This document shows, in pieces, positions 9,625 through 18,414 of a stretch of DNA of 64,000 bases (the first letter of the stretch is position 1; each line of letters starts with the position of its first letter). Under the pieces are notes generated by a model, which was not told the DNA's origin, made no database searches, and worked only from the letters and a program-made list of their open reading frames with translations. Source of the stretch: Halobaculum litoreum (GTDB lineage Archaea; Halobacteriota; Halobacteria; Halobacteriales; Haloferacaceae); contig NZ_CP126157.1 in assembly GCF_030127125.1 (NCBI RefSeq), positions 124,001 through 188,000 of the forward strand, given 5' to 3'. The position numbers and the translations under genes are program-made.

Positions 9625-9762
9625 TCAGTTGTCACCACCAGTCGAGCCCGGTGAGAAATTGCCGAACAACGCAGGGGCCTTACCCCCGATAGCTCCAGAG
9701 TCAGAGGCGAACGTTGGGAGGAGAGTGTCCGCGTCGATGGTGGGGTAATACCGGTTCGTCAT
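9625..9762 (-). CDS. Very small hypothetical protein
   Basis: This is a 45-residue ORF (MTNRYYPTIDADTLLPTFAS at the start). The ATG at 9762 is chosen because a TATA-like CATATATCGG lies about 25 bases upstream (9784-9793), as for leaderless haloarchaeal transcripts. A longer form would start at a TTG at 9852. The stop is two bases from the next ORF. Its function is unknown and its reality is uncertain. Confidence 0.45.
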   Translation of the reverse strand: MTNRYYPTIDADTLLPTFASDSGAIGGKAPALFGNFSPGSTGGDN

Positions 9763-9783
9763 TACACCGAATCTTGGAGGATG

Positions 9784-9793
9784 CCGATATATG
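9784..9793 (-). promoter_or_regulatory. TATA box for the small ORF pair
   Basis: Minus-strand CATATATCGG lies about 25 bases upstream of the ATG at 9762. This spacing is the archaeal TATA-to-start distance for leaderless messages. Confidence 0.45.
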
Positions 9794-9852
9794 AACCTGA
9801 AGAGCGAACCTATATATTCCGGGAGATACGGGTGCTTACGCCCGAATTCCAA

Positions 9853-10680
9853 CGATTTTCTTGAGGGTGTGATTCAACCTGAGGACACCTACACGCTCAC
9901 TGGTTGCGGTCCAAATTTGACCGCGGCGGCCGAGTTTCCCACCCGTCTCAGCGATACGGTCGCTACCGTCGACGCAGTCTCCAAGCATGGCAATACGATC
10001 GGCTTCAAATTGCCCACATCTCAGAGGAGTCGGGCGAAAGGTCAACCCACGATTTCTCGCGTCTCTCCGCATGTGATCCTTGTTCGGCCAGCTGGACGTT
10101 CTCTCCGTCCGTCTTCTCTTTCATCTCCCGATGGAACTCAACAGGGGTTGCAGACCCGAGAGCCTCAGTGTGTCTCAACGGTACCGAAGTGGATTCCAAG
10201 AAGGAATGCGCCGGCGACGAGACAAACCAGTGCTGTCACGGGGGCGAGTTGACTCGCCGCGCAGCGGCTCATGCAGCAGGACGCTCTCGGGCAGACGCAG
10301 ACGGCGGACTAATTGGTCAATTCCTTCAGTTAGGATCTGAAAGTCGAATTATCACGAGTTTCTCTTCGGACGCAAAGGACGAAGTGGAGGATCTACACAG
10401 GTTCGTCGAGGAGATGCAGCAGGAGAATCGGAAGTGAAGACGGATCAGCGTCAGTCTCAGTGGACTGAGTGTAATACTCGGGATTCTGAGCCTGCTCATG
10501 TCGACGGCTGTTCTCTGACTGCGCGGATTGTACGGAGGTATTCGACTAGAAAATCACCGTTTGGAAGGCACTGCGTGTGTAACAGCGCAGGTTTCGCCGT
10601 TGTTGTTTTTCGCTCGTCCCTGGTTCCACGCCGGCGATGTTCACTCGTCCCGCCGAGCGGAGGGTGGCAAAGCGGGTCGG
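9853..10680. other. Decayed or non-coding stretch
   Basis: No convincing full-length gene is seen. A minus-strand micro-ORF (10165-10272) encodes one membrane helix. On the plus strand a frame ending at 10437 finishes with RIITSFSSDAKDEVEDLHRF, which looks like the C-terminus of a real protein whose 5' part is lost. The stretch reads as gene remains between the endonuclease block and the E1 genes. Confidence 0.4.
10165..10272 (-). CDS. Possible single-helix membrane micro-protein
   Basis: This 35-residue ORF has ATG at 10272 and a TGA stop. It contains one hydrophobic segment (LAPVTALVCLVAGAFLLGI), a plausible membrane helix. There is no recognisable promoter or family. It may be a remnant rather than a gene. 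Confidence 0.3.
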   Translation of the reverse strand: MSRCAASQLAPVTALVCLVAGAFLLGIHFGTVETH

Positions 10681-11655
10681 TCAGAACCCTACGGTTCGTT
10701 CGATCGCCGTCACGATTCGGCTCGTGTCCGGGAGGTATGCCTCTTCTCGGGCGAACATCGGGACAGGAACGTCGTATCCGGTTACGCGCTCGACGGGCGC
10801 TTCGAGATAGAGGAACGCCTCGTCGGTGACCTGGGCGACGAGTTCGGCGGCCATCCCGGCCGTCCGAGGTGCCTCGTGAACGACGATGCAGCGGCCGGTC
10901 TTTCTGACCGATGCGACGACCGTATCGATGTCCATCGGCGAAATCGTGCGGAGGTCGATCACGTCCGCGCTTACCTCCGTCTCCTCAACGGCATCGAGCG
11001 TGTCCCTGACCATGCCCCCCCAAGAGATGAGAGTAAGGTCCTCCCCAGTACGGCGGACAGCGGCTGCCCCCAGCGGCTCGACGTACTCCCCTTCGGGAAC
11101 TGGCTCGCTGGACGCACGGTAAAGTCGCGTCGGCTCCATGAACACGACCGGGTCCGGGTCGCGGATCGCGGCCGTCAGGAGTCCCTTTGTATCAGCCGGG
11201 GTCGATGGAACGACCACTTTCAACCCGGGGATATGAGCGAACCCGGCCTCGTAGCTATCGGAGTGGTGTTCGAGCGCCCGGATACCGCCCCCAAACGGCA
11301 TCCGGATCGTCATCGGACATGAGAGCGTCCCGCGGGTGCGACTCCGGAGTCGACTCGCGTGTTGCTGGAGTTGGTGGAACCCTTGGTAAAGGAACGACTG
11401 GAACTGAATCTCTGGGACCGGCCTAAAGCCCGTCGCGGCGAGGCCGATCCCGAGCCCGATGATTCCGGCTTCGGCTAGCGGTGAGTCGTGAACCTGCTCG
11501 GGATGGTCTTCAATGAGTCCTTGGGTGGCCCGGAACACACCGCCGTCGATACCCACGTCCTCGCCATAGACGATGACGTCGTCATCACGGGCCAGTTCCT
11601 CGTCGAGTGCCTGACTGACCGCTTCGATGATGCGAAGCTGGTTTGCGTCACTCAT
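10681..11655 (-). CDS. 2-oxoacid (pyruvate/branched-chain) dehydrogenase E1 component, beta subunit
   Basis: This 324-residue protein has the transketolase pyrimidine-binding domain and C-terminal domain of E1-beta subunits, with VIYGEDVGIDGGVFRAT near residue 28, FRPVPEIQFQSF and a conserved GGGIRALEHHSD loop. E1 is the thiamine-diphosphate decarboxylase of pyruvate, branched-chain or acetoin dehydrogenase complexes. Its first eight bases overlap the end of the alpha gene, so both are translated together. No E2 lipoyl transferase or E3 gene follows, and the substrate cannot be settled from sequence. Confidence 0.9.
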   Translation of the reverse strand: MSDANQLRIIEAVSQALDEELARDDDVIVYGEDVGIDGGVFRATQGLIEDHPEQVHDSPLAEAGIIGLGIGLAATGFRPVPEIQFQSFLYQGFHQLQQHASRLRSRTRGTLSCPMTIRMPFGGGIRALEHHSDSYEAGFAHIPGLKVVVPSTPADTKGLLTAAIRDPDPVVFMEPTRLYRASSEPVPEGEYVEPLGAAAVRRTGEDLTLISWGGMVRDTLDAVEETEVSADVIDLRTISPMDIDTVVASVRKTGRCIVVHEAPRTAGMAAELVAQVTDEAFLYLEAPVERVTGYDVPVPMFAREEAYLPDTSRIVTAIERTVGF

Positions 11656-12721
11656 CGCGCATCACCTTGTACTCGGCGAGTTGGCGTTGTAGCACCGGCG
11701 GCATCTCGGCGAACGTGTGCCGAAACATATCGACAGGATCGATCTCCGATTGGCCCTCTTTCGCGCGGTCGATCGCGTCCGCTAGCTCGGCCTCGATCGC
11801 CGCGTTGATCTCCTCGATCCGGTTGTCGTCCAGCACGCCCTCGGATCGGAGGTACGTTTCGAATCGCGAGATCGGATCTCGTTGCTCCCAGTCGGCTTCT
11901 TCTTCGGCGCTCCGATATACCGACGGGTCGTCGGACGTGGTGTGCATCGACCGGCGGTAGGTTTCAGCCTCGATGAGCACTGGGTTCCCGTTACGGGCTT
12001 TTTCGAGTGCTTCGGTCGTCGCGACGTAGACAGCGAGGACATCGTTCCCGTCGACTTGAATTCCCTCGATCCCTGCGGCGACTGCCTTCTGGGCCAGGGT
12101 CTCTGCCCGCGTTTGGACACGCCGCGGTGTTGAAATCGCGTACTGGTTGTTCTGACAGAGGAAGACGGTCTGTGCATCGTACGCGCCGGCGAAATTCAGG
12201 GCCTCGTAGACGTCGCCCGTGCTGGTCGCCCCGTCGCCGAAGTACGTGATTGTCGCGGCGTTCTCTCCGCGAAGCGCCTTCCCCCAGCCGATTCCGGTCG
12301 CGTGAAGCGCCTGTGACCCGACGGGGATCGATGGCGGCATGAGATTCGATCCCTCCGGGATCTCGGCGCCCTCTTCCATTCCCATCGCATACCAGAGGAT
12401 CTTGTGCATCGGGCTTCCGCGCATCAGATAGACGATTTGCTCGCGGAACGCGGGAACGATCCAGTCCCCTGCATCGAGTGCAGCCGCGCTGCCCACCTGT
12501 GCGGCCTCCTGTCCGATCGCCGGCGCGTACGTGCCGAGCTCACCCCGTCGCTGAAGCGCGATGGCACGTTCGTCCAGTCGCCGTGACCGGCGCATCTGTC
12601 GATATAGGTCAATGAGGGTTTCGTCTGTGAGGTCCGGGACTAGGTCCTCGTCGGCCGACCCGTCCTTATCGAGAATTCGGATCGAATCGATAGTGAATTC
12701 CGCGGTAGTAGATCGTGGCAT
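11648..12721 (-). CDS. 2-oxoacid dehydrogenase E1 component, alpha subunit
   Basis: This 357-residue protein has the thiamine-diphosphate motif GDGATSTGD followed about 26 residues later by NNQYAIS, and the phosphorylation-loop-like YRRSMHTTSDDPS. It pairs with the downstream beta subunit, overlapping by eight bases, to form the E1 heterotetramer that decarboxylates a 2-oxoacid and passes the acyl group to lipoyl-E2. A TATA box at 12745-12755 lies about 27 bases upstream of the ATG, so the start is well supported. The absence of E2 and E3 genes nearby suggests a shared or distant E2/E3. Confidence 0.9.
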   Translation of the reverse strand: MPRSTTAEFTIDSIRILDKDGSADEDLVPDLTDETLIDLYRQMRRSRRLDERAIALQRRGELGTYAPAIGQEAAQVGSAAALDAGDWIVPAFREQIVYLMRGSPMHKILWYAMGMEEGAEIPEGSNLMPPSIPVGSQALHATGIGWGKALRGENAATITYFGDGATSTGDVYEALNFAGAYDAQTVFLCQNNQYAISTPRRVQTRAETLAQKAVAAGIEGIQVDGNDVLAVYVATTEALEKARNGNPVLIEAETYRRSMHTTSDDPSVYRSAEEEADWEQRDPISRFETYLRSEGVLDDNRIEEINAAIEAELADAIDRAKEGQSEIDPVDMFRHTFAEMPPVLQRQLAEYKVMRDE

Positions 12722-12744
12722 CTGTCCACAAAGATGTACGTCGG

Positions 12745-12755
12745 CGATATAGTTT
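12745..12755 (-). promoter_or_regulatory. TATA box of the E1 operon
   Basis: AACTATATCG on the minus strand lies about 27 bases before the E1-alpha ATG, consistent with a leaderless transcript. Confidence 0.5.
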
Positions 12756-14177
12756 GTTGGGCAGCGCTCCCCACCGCTCTCTCACGGGCAGCGGAATCGG
12801 TCGGTTCCCCACGAAGACCGCTCGACAGACCGTACTTACAACGATGAAGAGTTAGATCAGTAGTCGACGGATCGGCCGCTGTTCAGGAGTGCTGAATGGG
12901 GGTTCTGTATCTAACACCGTCCACGAATTTACAGAAACACAAGTCTGTCAAGCTTGGTCAGCGTTCGGAGGTCCGCACGGGCCGAATTTCCGTCTCGGTG
13001 GCGGTCGCGGTTCGAAGCCGGGTGAGGTTCGGTCGGTCCCGCCCCGACGACGCAAGCACCGCAGGGAACGAAGTGACCGAGGAGCGCAGCGAGGCGCGGC
13101 GGGTCGACCGGGCCGACTCCCGGCTCGGGCTGCTGCACCACGGGCCCCGCGGTCGCGTTCGCGGCCGCAACGATCGCAACGTCAGACGTATATCGAGTAT
13201 CTGGTACATCGACGGATCAAGTAATGCCCATCCAGGGGAGGAGGACGTCGACGACGACCCGCCGATCTCCATCTTCCCCTATGGGGCTGGTGCCACTACC
13301 ACCCCCACTCCCGACGTCTTGATCCGAGGTCTTCCCTATGGGGCCCTGGGGCAACAACCCACCCTTGACACACGGGCACCCACCCCCACGACGACCCCAC
13401 CCACACCACCCGCTGGGCGGGGCGGCTCGTGCTGGGGCGGCACCCCCACGACGACCCCCCACGCGAAGCCCTTTCGAACGACTCCACTCCGCCCCCACTC
13501 GTGGACGTCGCGACCGACGTTCGGCCACGTCGATCCGAGCCAGTCTGGGCTGGCGACTGCTTCTCACCCAGCCGGGGATCCGGACGGCCACTCGACTGGC
13601 CCAGTGTCGTTTCTCTCGGAAATCCGATATAGGCCTCGGCCCTCTCTCGACTCGCCCAGGTGACTGGAGTCACTCGGACGATCCCCGAGTTCGACGTCGT
13701 CGAACACCCGACCTCCAGCTGGGGCCGACTGCCCAAAGTCGGCCTGTCGATCCACCTCGACTCCCACTCACTCATACTCGAACCCACCCCCCACTCAGTC
13801 GCTATCGGCGACCACCCGATCTGCGATGGCAGGGCCAACCCCCCACTCGGCGGTCGGCGTCAGCCGGCCTCCCGCGTCGACGCTCGGCCAACCCCCCAGC
13901 CTCTCAGAAGCTATGAAAGCAAACTGGTACAATGTAGGCCCCACTGGCCACCTGGCGGTGCGGACATCGATGATGGCCAGTCGGCCACTGAGACAGGAGC
14001 TTTCTGCTCCGTAACCACATATAGGGGGTTATTCAATACGGTCGTTATATACCCCCTCCCCCAGCCGGAAGTGCGGAATAAAGGTCGACAGAGAGTTCCC
14101 ATAGTGAATTGGCTCTGACTATACTGAGGACTTCGAATTCAAAGGTAAGAGAGGTTTAATAACTCGGATGTATCATT

Positions 14178-14404
14178 CCCCCTGCCCATCCGTACTTACC
14201 CCCCTGCCCACCCCCCTGCCCACCCCCCTGCCCGGCACCGCCGTATGCCATTCTACGATTTACCCGCACAAGATAATATCATATGTTTGTCTTACAAAGG
14301 TATCTTTTGGGGGTGGGCAGGGGGTTACCCCGACGCCGTATGGTTATTTTCATGATTTGACCACCGGCACCCCCTTGCCCACCCCCCTGCCCCCCCCCTG
14401 CCCA
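14178..14404. repeat. Iteron-like CCCCCCTGCCCA repeats flanking an AT-rich core (possible origin)
   Basis: There are eight copies or near-copies of CCCCCCTGCCCA. Four run forward at 14178-14233, one is inverted at 14314-14324, and three run forward at 14370-14404. The left block and the inverted copy enclose an AT-rich segment (14254-14308). On the minus strand the blocks form long G-tracts able to make quadruplexes. Such iterons beside an unwinding region, next to a replication-protein gene, are the usual plan of a plasmid origin. Function is inferred. Confidence 0.45.
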
Positions 14405-14660
14405 CCGGATGTACCGTATATCAGAAAACGGACGGATACACTGAGCCAAGGGTTCGTGCGCTCACTTCCCGAACACGCTGTTAGTCGAGTACGGTTCCAG
14501 TGACTTCGTGACGATCGTGTTCATCCCACTGAACAAGAGGTGAATTAGGGCGGGACGTTACCCGCGCCAACAACATCGGAATCAGTGTAGTTTGACTCAT
14601 CGATTACCTGCTGCCAAACGTTCGGAGAGGAGTACCGAAAGGATGTCTGGAAGACCATCA

Positions 14661-14686
14661 TACCCCACAATTTTAATTGTGGGGTA
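14661..14686. promoter_or_regulatory. Perfect palindrome, operator or terminator candidate
   Basis: TACCCCACAATT, two T, then the exact reverse complement AATTGTGGGGTA make a 26-base inverted repeat in otherwise gene-free DNA. It may be a regulator-binding site or a hairpin of the former element. Confidence 0.4.
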
Positions 14687-15188
14687 CTGTAGCTACGTCA
14701 CCGGAAACTACCAGATTGTATATGTATTTGTTAGAACGACGACCGCTGTCCGGGAGCTGGGGAATTTTTGTCTGACTGATCCTTGGATCGGGTGGGTCGC
14801 ATCGAATTTCTGGGCGAGGTATTCCCATCTCGATAAGTTCCTGAGGCACCAGCCTTAGCTGAATCGGACTACATACATGGGCCGATGGCGGTCCATTGTT
14901 ACACGAACACTGTGGTGGATGAATTGGCCGATTTTACTGGCCTTCTCGTGGTGGAAATCGGGTCGAGATGAGAGGGTCAATCAATGACTTGACGATGGGA
15001 TATTGAATTCAGTCAAGTCGGGTAGGATCCTCTAGAGGGTATCCATTAGGCGTTCATCATGCGACAGCCTCTAGAGCCAGAAGGTCGAAGTTCCCCCCAC
15101 GAGCTGGAACAACTCTCGCCGATATGAATGAGCCAAATTCTATATCAGAAATATGGTAAAATCGGTTCGATCAACTCATAGCATAGTT

Positions 15189-17099
15189 TCAATCCTCGCT
15201 AGACTCAGGGGATTGCTCCCAGAGTTCCCACCCGCTATCAGTGAGGGTGGAACCAATAATCCAACTCCTCTTGGGTCCACCGAACCTTCTCCGCTCCTTG
15301 GAAGCTTCCGCAGCCTCCACGATCTCATTGATGTCCGAGTTGTGCTTGCTTTCGGTATCGTTCAACCGGCAGAACTGTTGGTAAGCGGCGAACGCTACTC
15401 GGGACTTAACTCTTGGAGCGTTCTCCTCATTTGCGTCGTCAACTTCGATCCCCTCGGTCATGTGCTGCTCCGCGAAGACCTGAATCGAGTCCTCTTTCGT
15501 GAGGCCGTTGACGAGCAGATCGTCTTGAACTATCTTCTTTCTGATATTGGAATCGATCCCGTATTCCTCGGCGAACGCATCGACGGTCGCGTTCCATTTT
15601 TCGTCGTCGACGATCTCGTCGCGACTCCAACTCTCGCGATCCTTCGGCTCGTGCTCGACCGGCTGGATGTCCTCACTCGACGCGGTGCCAAGTTCGATCG
15701 CAGCCTCGTTGAACAGGGCCATCGGCACCTTCGCATCGTCACTTAGAATCGTCGTGGGATCCTTGATACGAACCCAGGTGTGGAGCTGCTCCTCAGCGGT
15801 GAATTCACCCTCCGGATCATGGGGGGGTCGGACCCCCACCATGCACGCCATGTACGAGAGGGGGGTGTACGAGATTTTCTCGTGCTTGTGGTCGAACGCG
15901 AAGTCCCGATCGAGGACGATGAAGTAATTCGACGACGCGCCCGAATCGCCGAGCGGGTTCGGTCCGCGCTCGCCAACCTCCATCCCGGTCAGGCCGGTGA
16001 TGGTCTGCTCGTAGAACTCGTTGCGACGCCCGCGGCGGGCTCCGCTCGATCCATCTTCATCCTCCCCGAACGAGCTCTCGAAGTCGGTCGACGCGCTCGC
16101 CGAGGGCCGCGGCAGGAGGTCGTCGTAGGCGTCGTGCGCGGTCGGGTGGGTGATGGTGTGTCCCTCGAACATCGACTCCAACAGCAGGCTGTCAGGCCCG
16201 CTCTTGTCGTCGCTGTGAGCCTCCACCGTCTCGAGGCGCCTCCACTCGCGGTGGATGCTCTCGGCGCTCTGGACGGCGACGTGACGCCCAAGGGCGAGGT
16301 AGGAGCCGAGCCCGCTGGTCGCGAGCGACGTGGGCCGGTAGTCGTCGACGTCGACACCCGCCTGTTCGAGGACGTCCTTCCATCCGTTCCCGTCGTCACC
16401 GCCGGTCGCGAACGCCGTCTTCGCGTCCGCGTAGGCGGCGAACTCCTCGAACGGGAGCCGCGGGATCCCGTGGTCGTCGTCGTACTCGATGATCGCCAGC
16501 AACTCGTCGGTGTCCAGGCCCGAACCTGCGTAGTCGAGGTGCGGGTACTCGCTGAACCGCTCTACGATGTCGCTCTCGTCGGGCTCGCTGTCGGTGTCCT
16601 CGACACCGCCGAGCCCGCGGACGCCACCTTCGCCGACGTCCTGCTCGTCAGGGTCGAACTCCTCGGGCGCGTGGTGCTCCTCGAGGTACCCCTCCAACTG
16701 GTCGCCGAACACGTCGTCGAACGCGCGGCGGGTGGCGATGATGTCCAACAGCTCCTCCTCGCTGGCCGAGAGACCGTCCGTCTGCGCCGCCGCGGCCGCC
16801 GGCGGCCGCTCGACACCTGCGGTGCCACCCACGTCCTCCAGCCCCGTCTCGCCGTCTGCATGGCGCCACGACTCCAACAGGTGCGACAGGTGCGGGAGCG
16901 GCGGGGCGACCTCGTAGAGGCGCTACGAGAGGTAGTCGTCGAGGTCCACCTTCCGCCCGGCGATCCGGGGGATTTCGATGAGGAACGCACCGACGCCGGC
17001 GTCGTCCAACGCCTTCGCCGTCTTGAGCGCCCCCTTCTCTCCGGGTGCGACGCCACCGAAGTAGAGCAGGTACACGGAGGGCGGGATGGAACACCGAAT
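15189..17099 (-). pseudogene. Broken Toprim-type primase of a virus or plasmid
   Basis: The intact part (562 codons, from a TTG at 16877) ends in a winged-helix-like region (VKSRVAFAAYQQFCRLND to SGWELWEQ) like the C-termini of D5-type phage primases. Upstream, in the same frame, GEKGALKTAKALDDAGVG and KVDLDDYL are Toprim signatures of haloarchaeal phage-type primases. A TAG at 16923-16925 interrupts the frame directly after KVDLDDYLS, and homology stops at about 17099, so the N-terminus is lost. No Walker A motif is seen. It is probably inactive replication machinery of the element that also left the repeat region 12722-15188. Confidence 0.7.
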
Positions 17100-17113
17100 G
17101 TCCCCGATTCACA

Positions 17114-17722
17114 TCACGGCGATGAATCGGCGCGCCCGTCGAACACCGAAGTGAACCGGACGAGCAGCGCGACCACGACCGCGATCCCCAACGTCGGATA
17201 CTCGACATTGACGACCAGCCACTTCAGCGATTCCGAGCCGTTCATCAGCGTGATCAAGACCGTCGGGTAGTCTTCGGGATTCGTGTAGATGAGAATGACC
17301 CAGAAGTTCTCCAGCGAATCGAGCAGCCGAGAAACCATCGTCAGTCCCATGCCGACCTTCGGGATCAGCGCGAGTCTTTCGTGGGATGCCAGCGTCCGTA
17401 GGGCGATCGAGTGGAGGGAGAAGAACAGGAAGAACCCCGCGACGATGAAGACGTAATCCAAGACCGAGAGCAACATGACCGCATCGAGCACCGGCTCGAA
17501 GGCCCGCAGTATCGTGTCCACTTCCGCGCGTGTCGTCGCCTCCTGCAAGTCGCTCGTGGAGTAGCCCGACGTCTCGATCCGGCGAGTCACCGGAACGAAT
17601 CCGAACGCGATCACCCCGACGAAGACGCAAAACGAGACGGCAGCGGCGCTGCCGTGGGTTCTCACGGAGACGGCGTCCGCGTACCGTTCGAACGGTCGAA
17701 AGAGTGGTTCAAGCACCTGCAT
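17114..17722 (-). CDS. Hypothetical multi-pass membrane protein
   Basis: This 202-residue protein has about four hydrophobic segments: AAAVSFCVFVGVIAFGF, LDYVFIVAGFFLFFSL, a central LLDSLENFWVILIYTN, and C-terminal IAVVVALLVRF. The ATG at 17722 is preferred over a GTG at 17755. No family is recognised. It abuts the truncated end of the primase pseudogene, so the element boundary probably lies at 17099-17114. Confidence 0.6.
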   Translation of the reverse strand: MQVLEPLFRPFERYADAVSVRTHGSAAAVSFCVFVGVIAFGFVPVTRRIETSGYSTSDLQEATTRAEVDTILRAFEPVLDAVMLLSVLDYVFIVAGFFLFFSLHSIALRTLASHERLALIPKVGMGLTMVSRLLDSLENFWVILIYTNPEDYPTVLITLMNGSESLKWLVVNVEYPTLGIAVVVALLVRFTSVFDGRADSSP

Positions 17723-17819
17723 ACGGAAGATGGATCGTACCCACGGTTCCAGCACCCGAAATACTCACCGCTCGCGTCGGGGCTGATCTGCTCTCCCGTG
17801 GAACAAGCAGTCGCGGGGA

Positions 17820-18266
17820 CTACGCAACGGTCTGGTCGATGCCCCTGACGAACTCGGAAGCGCGCTGTGACCCGATGAGAACCGTCCGGCCGTCGGTCCG
17901 CTCGATCAACACACCCTCGGTACCGCTGACGTTGTACGCGATCTTTCCGGGGGCCCAGCGGATCCCCCACCCGCCGAACTCGCGGAGGGGGCCGTACGAT
18001 GTGGCTTCGTAGTGCTCGATCTCCGCCCACGGGAAGCGGCGAAACGAGCGGTGGATCGGCCACATCTTCACGTACACACCGTCCTCACGGACCTCACTCT
18101 GGAGCCGGAGGCTGTAGACGAGCGCGGCGACCGCACCCACGATCAGGAGACCGACCCACGAGAGGGGCCCAGTAGCGAGCATGAGCACGGCGGTTCCGCC
18201 GAGGACCGCCCAGATCCACGGCTGGCGGAACCGCTGGACTTCACGAAACAGTGGTTGTTGTTCCAT
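17820..18266 (-). CDS. Membrane protein with two N-terminal helices and a PH-like domain (DUF6141-like)
   Basis: This 148-residue protein begins MEQQPLFREVQRFRQPWIW. Two hydrophobic segments (WAVLGGTAVLMLATGP and VGLLIVGAVAALVYSL) form a hairpin, followed by a soluble strand-rich part (VYVKMWPIHRSFRRFPWAEI to LIGSQRASEFVRGI) resembling bacterial PH-like membrane domains. The internal ATG at 18266 is chosen over 18293 because the family begins with this MEQQ-type sequence. Its role is unknown. Confidence 0.65.
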   Translation of the reverse strand: MEQQPLFREVQRFRQPWIWAVLGGTAVLMLATGPLSWVGLLIVGAVAALVYSLRLQSEVREDGVYVKMWPIHRSFRRFPWAEIEHYEATSYGPLREFGGWGIRWAPGKIAYNVSGTEGVLIERTDGRTVLIGSQRASEFVRGIDQTVA

Positions 18267-18414
18267 ACCTATCCGATACTGAATAGTTCGCACGCAGTAA
18301 TGACTGCTCCGGCGAACAGGGGCGGCTCACGGCAGTCTGGAGCCGCCGGGAGTCGACCGGAGAGGGACCATCTCGAAGCCGTCGACCGGCGAGTCGGCCA
18401 CGAGACCGCGAGGG

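Larger units (their letters stand above)
12722..15188. other. Non-coding C-rich, repeat-rich region (probable mobile-element remnant)
   Basis: About 2.5 kb holds no credible gene, and frames that stay open here are low-complexity. It contains short direct repeats such as CACCCCCACGACGACCCC (near 13379 and 13440) and GGCCAACCCCCCA (near 13829 and 13890), two CTATGGGGC boxes (near 13280 and 13336), and an array of C/G-rich 12-mers around an AT-rich core (14178-14404). A perfect 26-base palindrome sits at 14661-14686. It borders a broken mobile-element primase, so it is best read as part of an integrated element. Confidence 0.5.

Noticed and set aside
10434-10829. Plus-strand frame of 131 codons before the E1-beta gene.
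   Set aside because: It runs into the E1-beta gene antisense and has no recognisable domain.
13050-13100. GGAACGAAGTGACCGAGGAGCGCAGCGAGG-type repeat.
   Set aside because: This composition (GAGCGCAGCGAG) recurs by chance or as charged tails in many haloarchaeal sequences and has no local partner copy.
12896-13916. Overlapping plus-strand frames in the C-rich region.
   Set aside because: They are Pro/Arg/Thr low-complexity sequences with no start signals or family features, arising from sequence composition.
14178-14404. CRISPR-like repeat array.
   Set aside because: Repeats are only 12 bases, mostly adjacent or irregularly spaced, in both orientations, and there are no unique spacers of constant length or cas genes.
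15025-15080. GGATCCTCTAGAG looks like a cloning-vector polylinker.
   Set aside because: The following bases do not continue as a vector polylinker, and the stretch forms a natural imperfect palindrome around CCTCTAGAGG.
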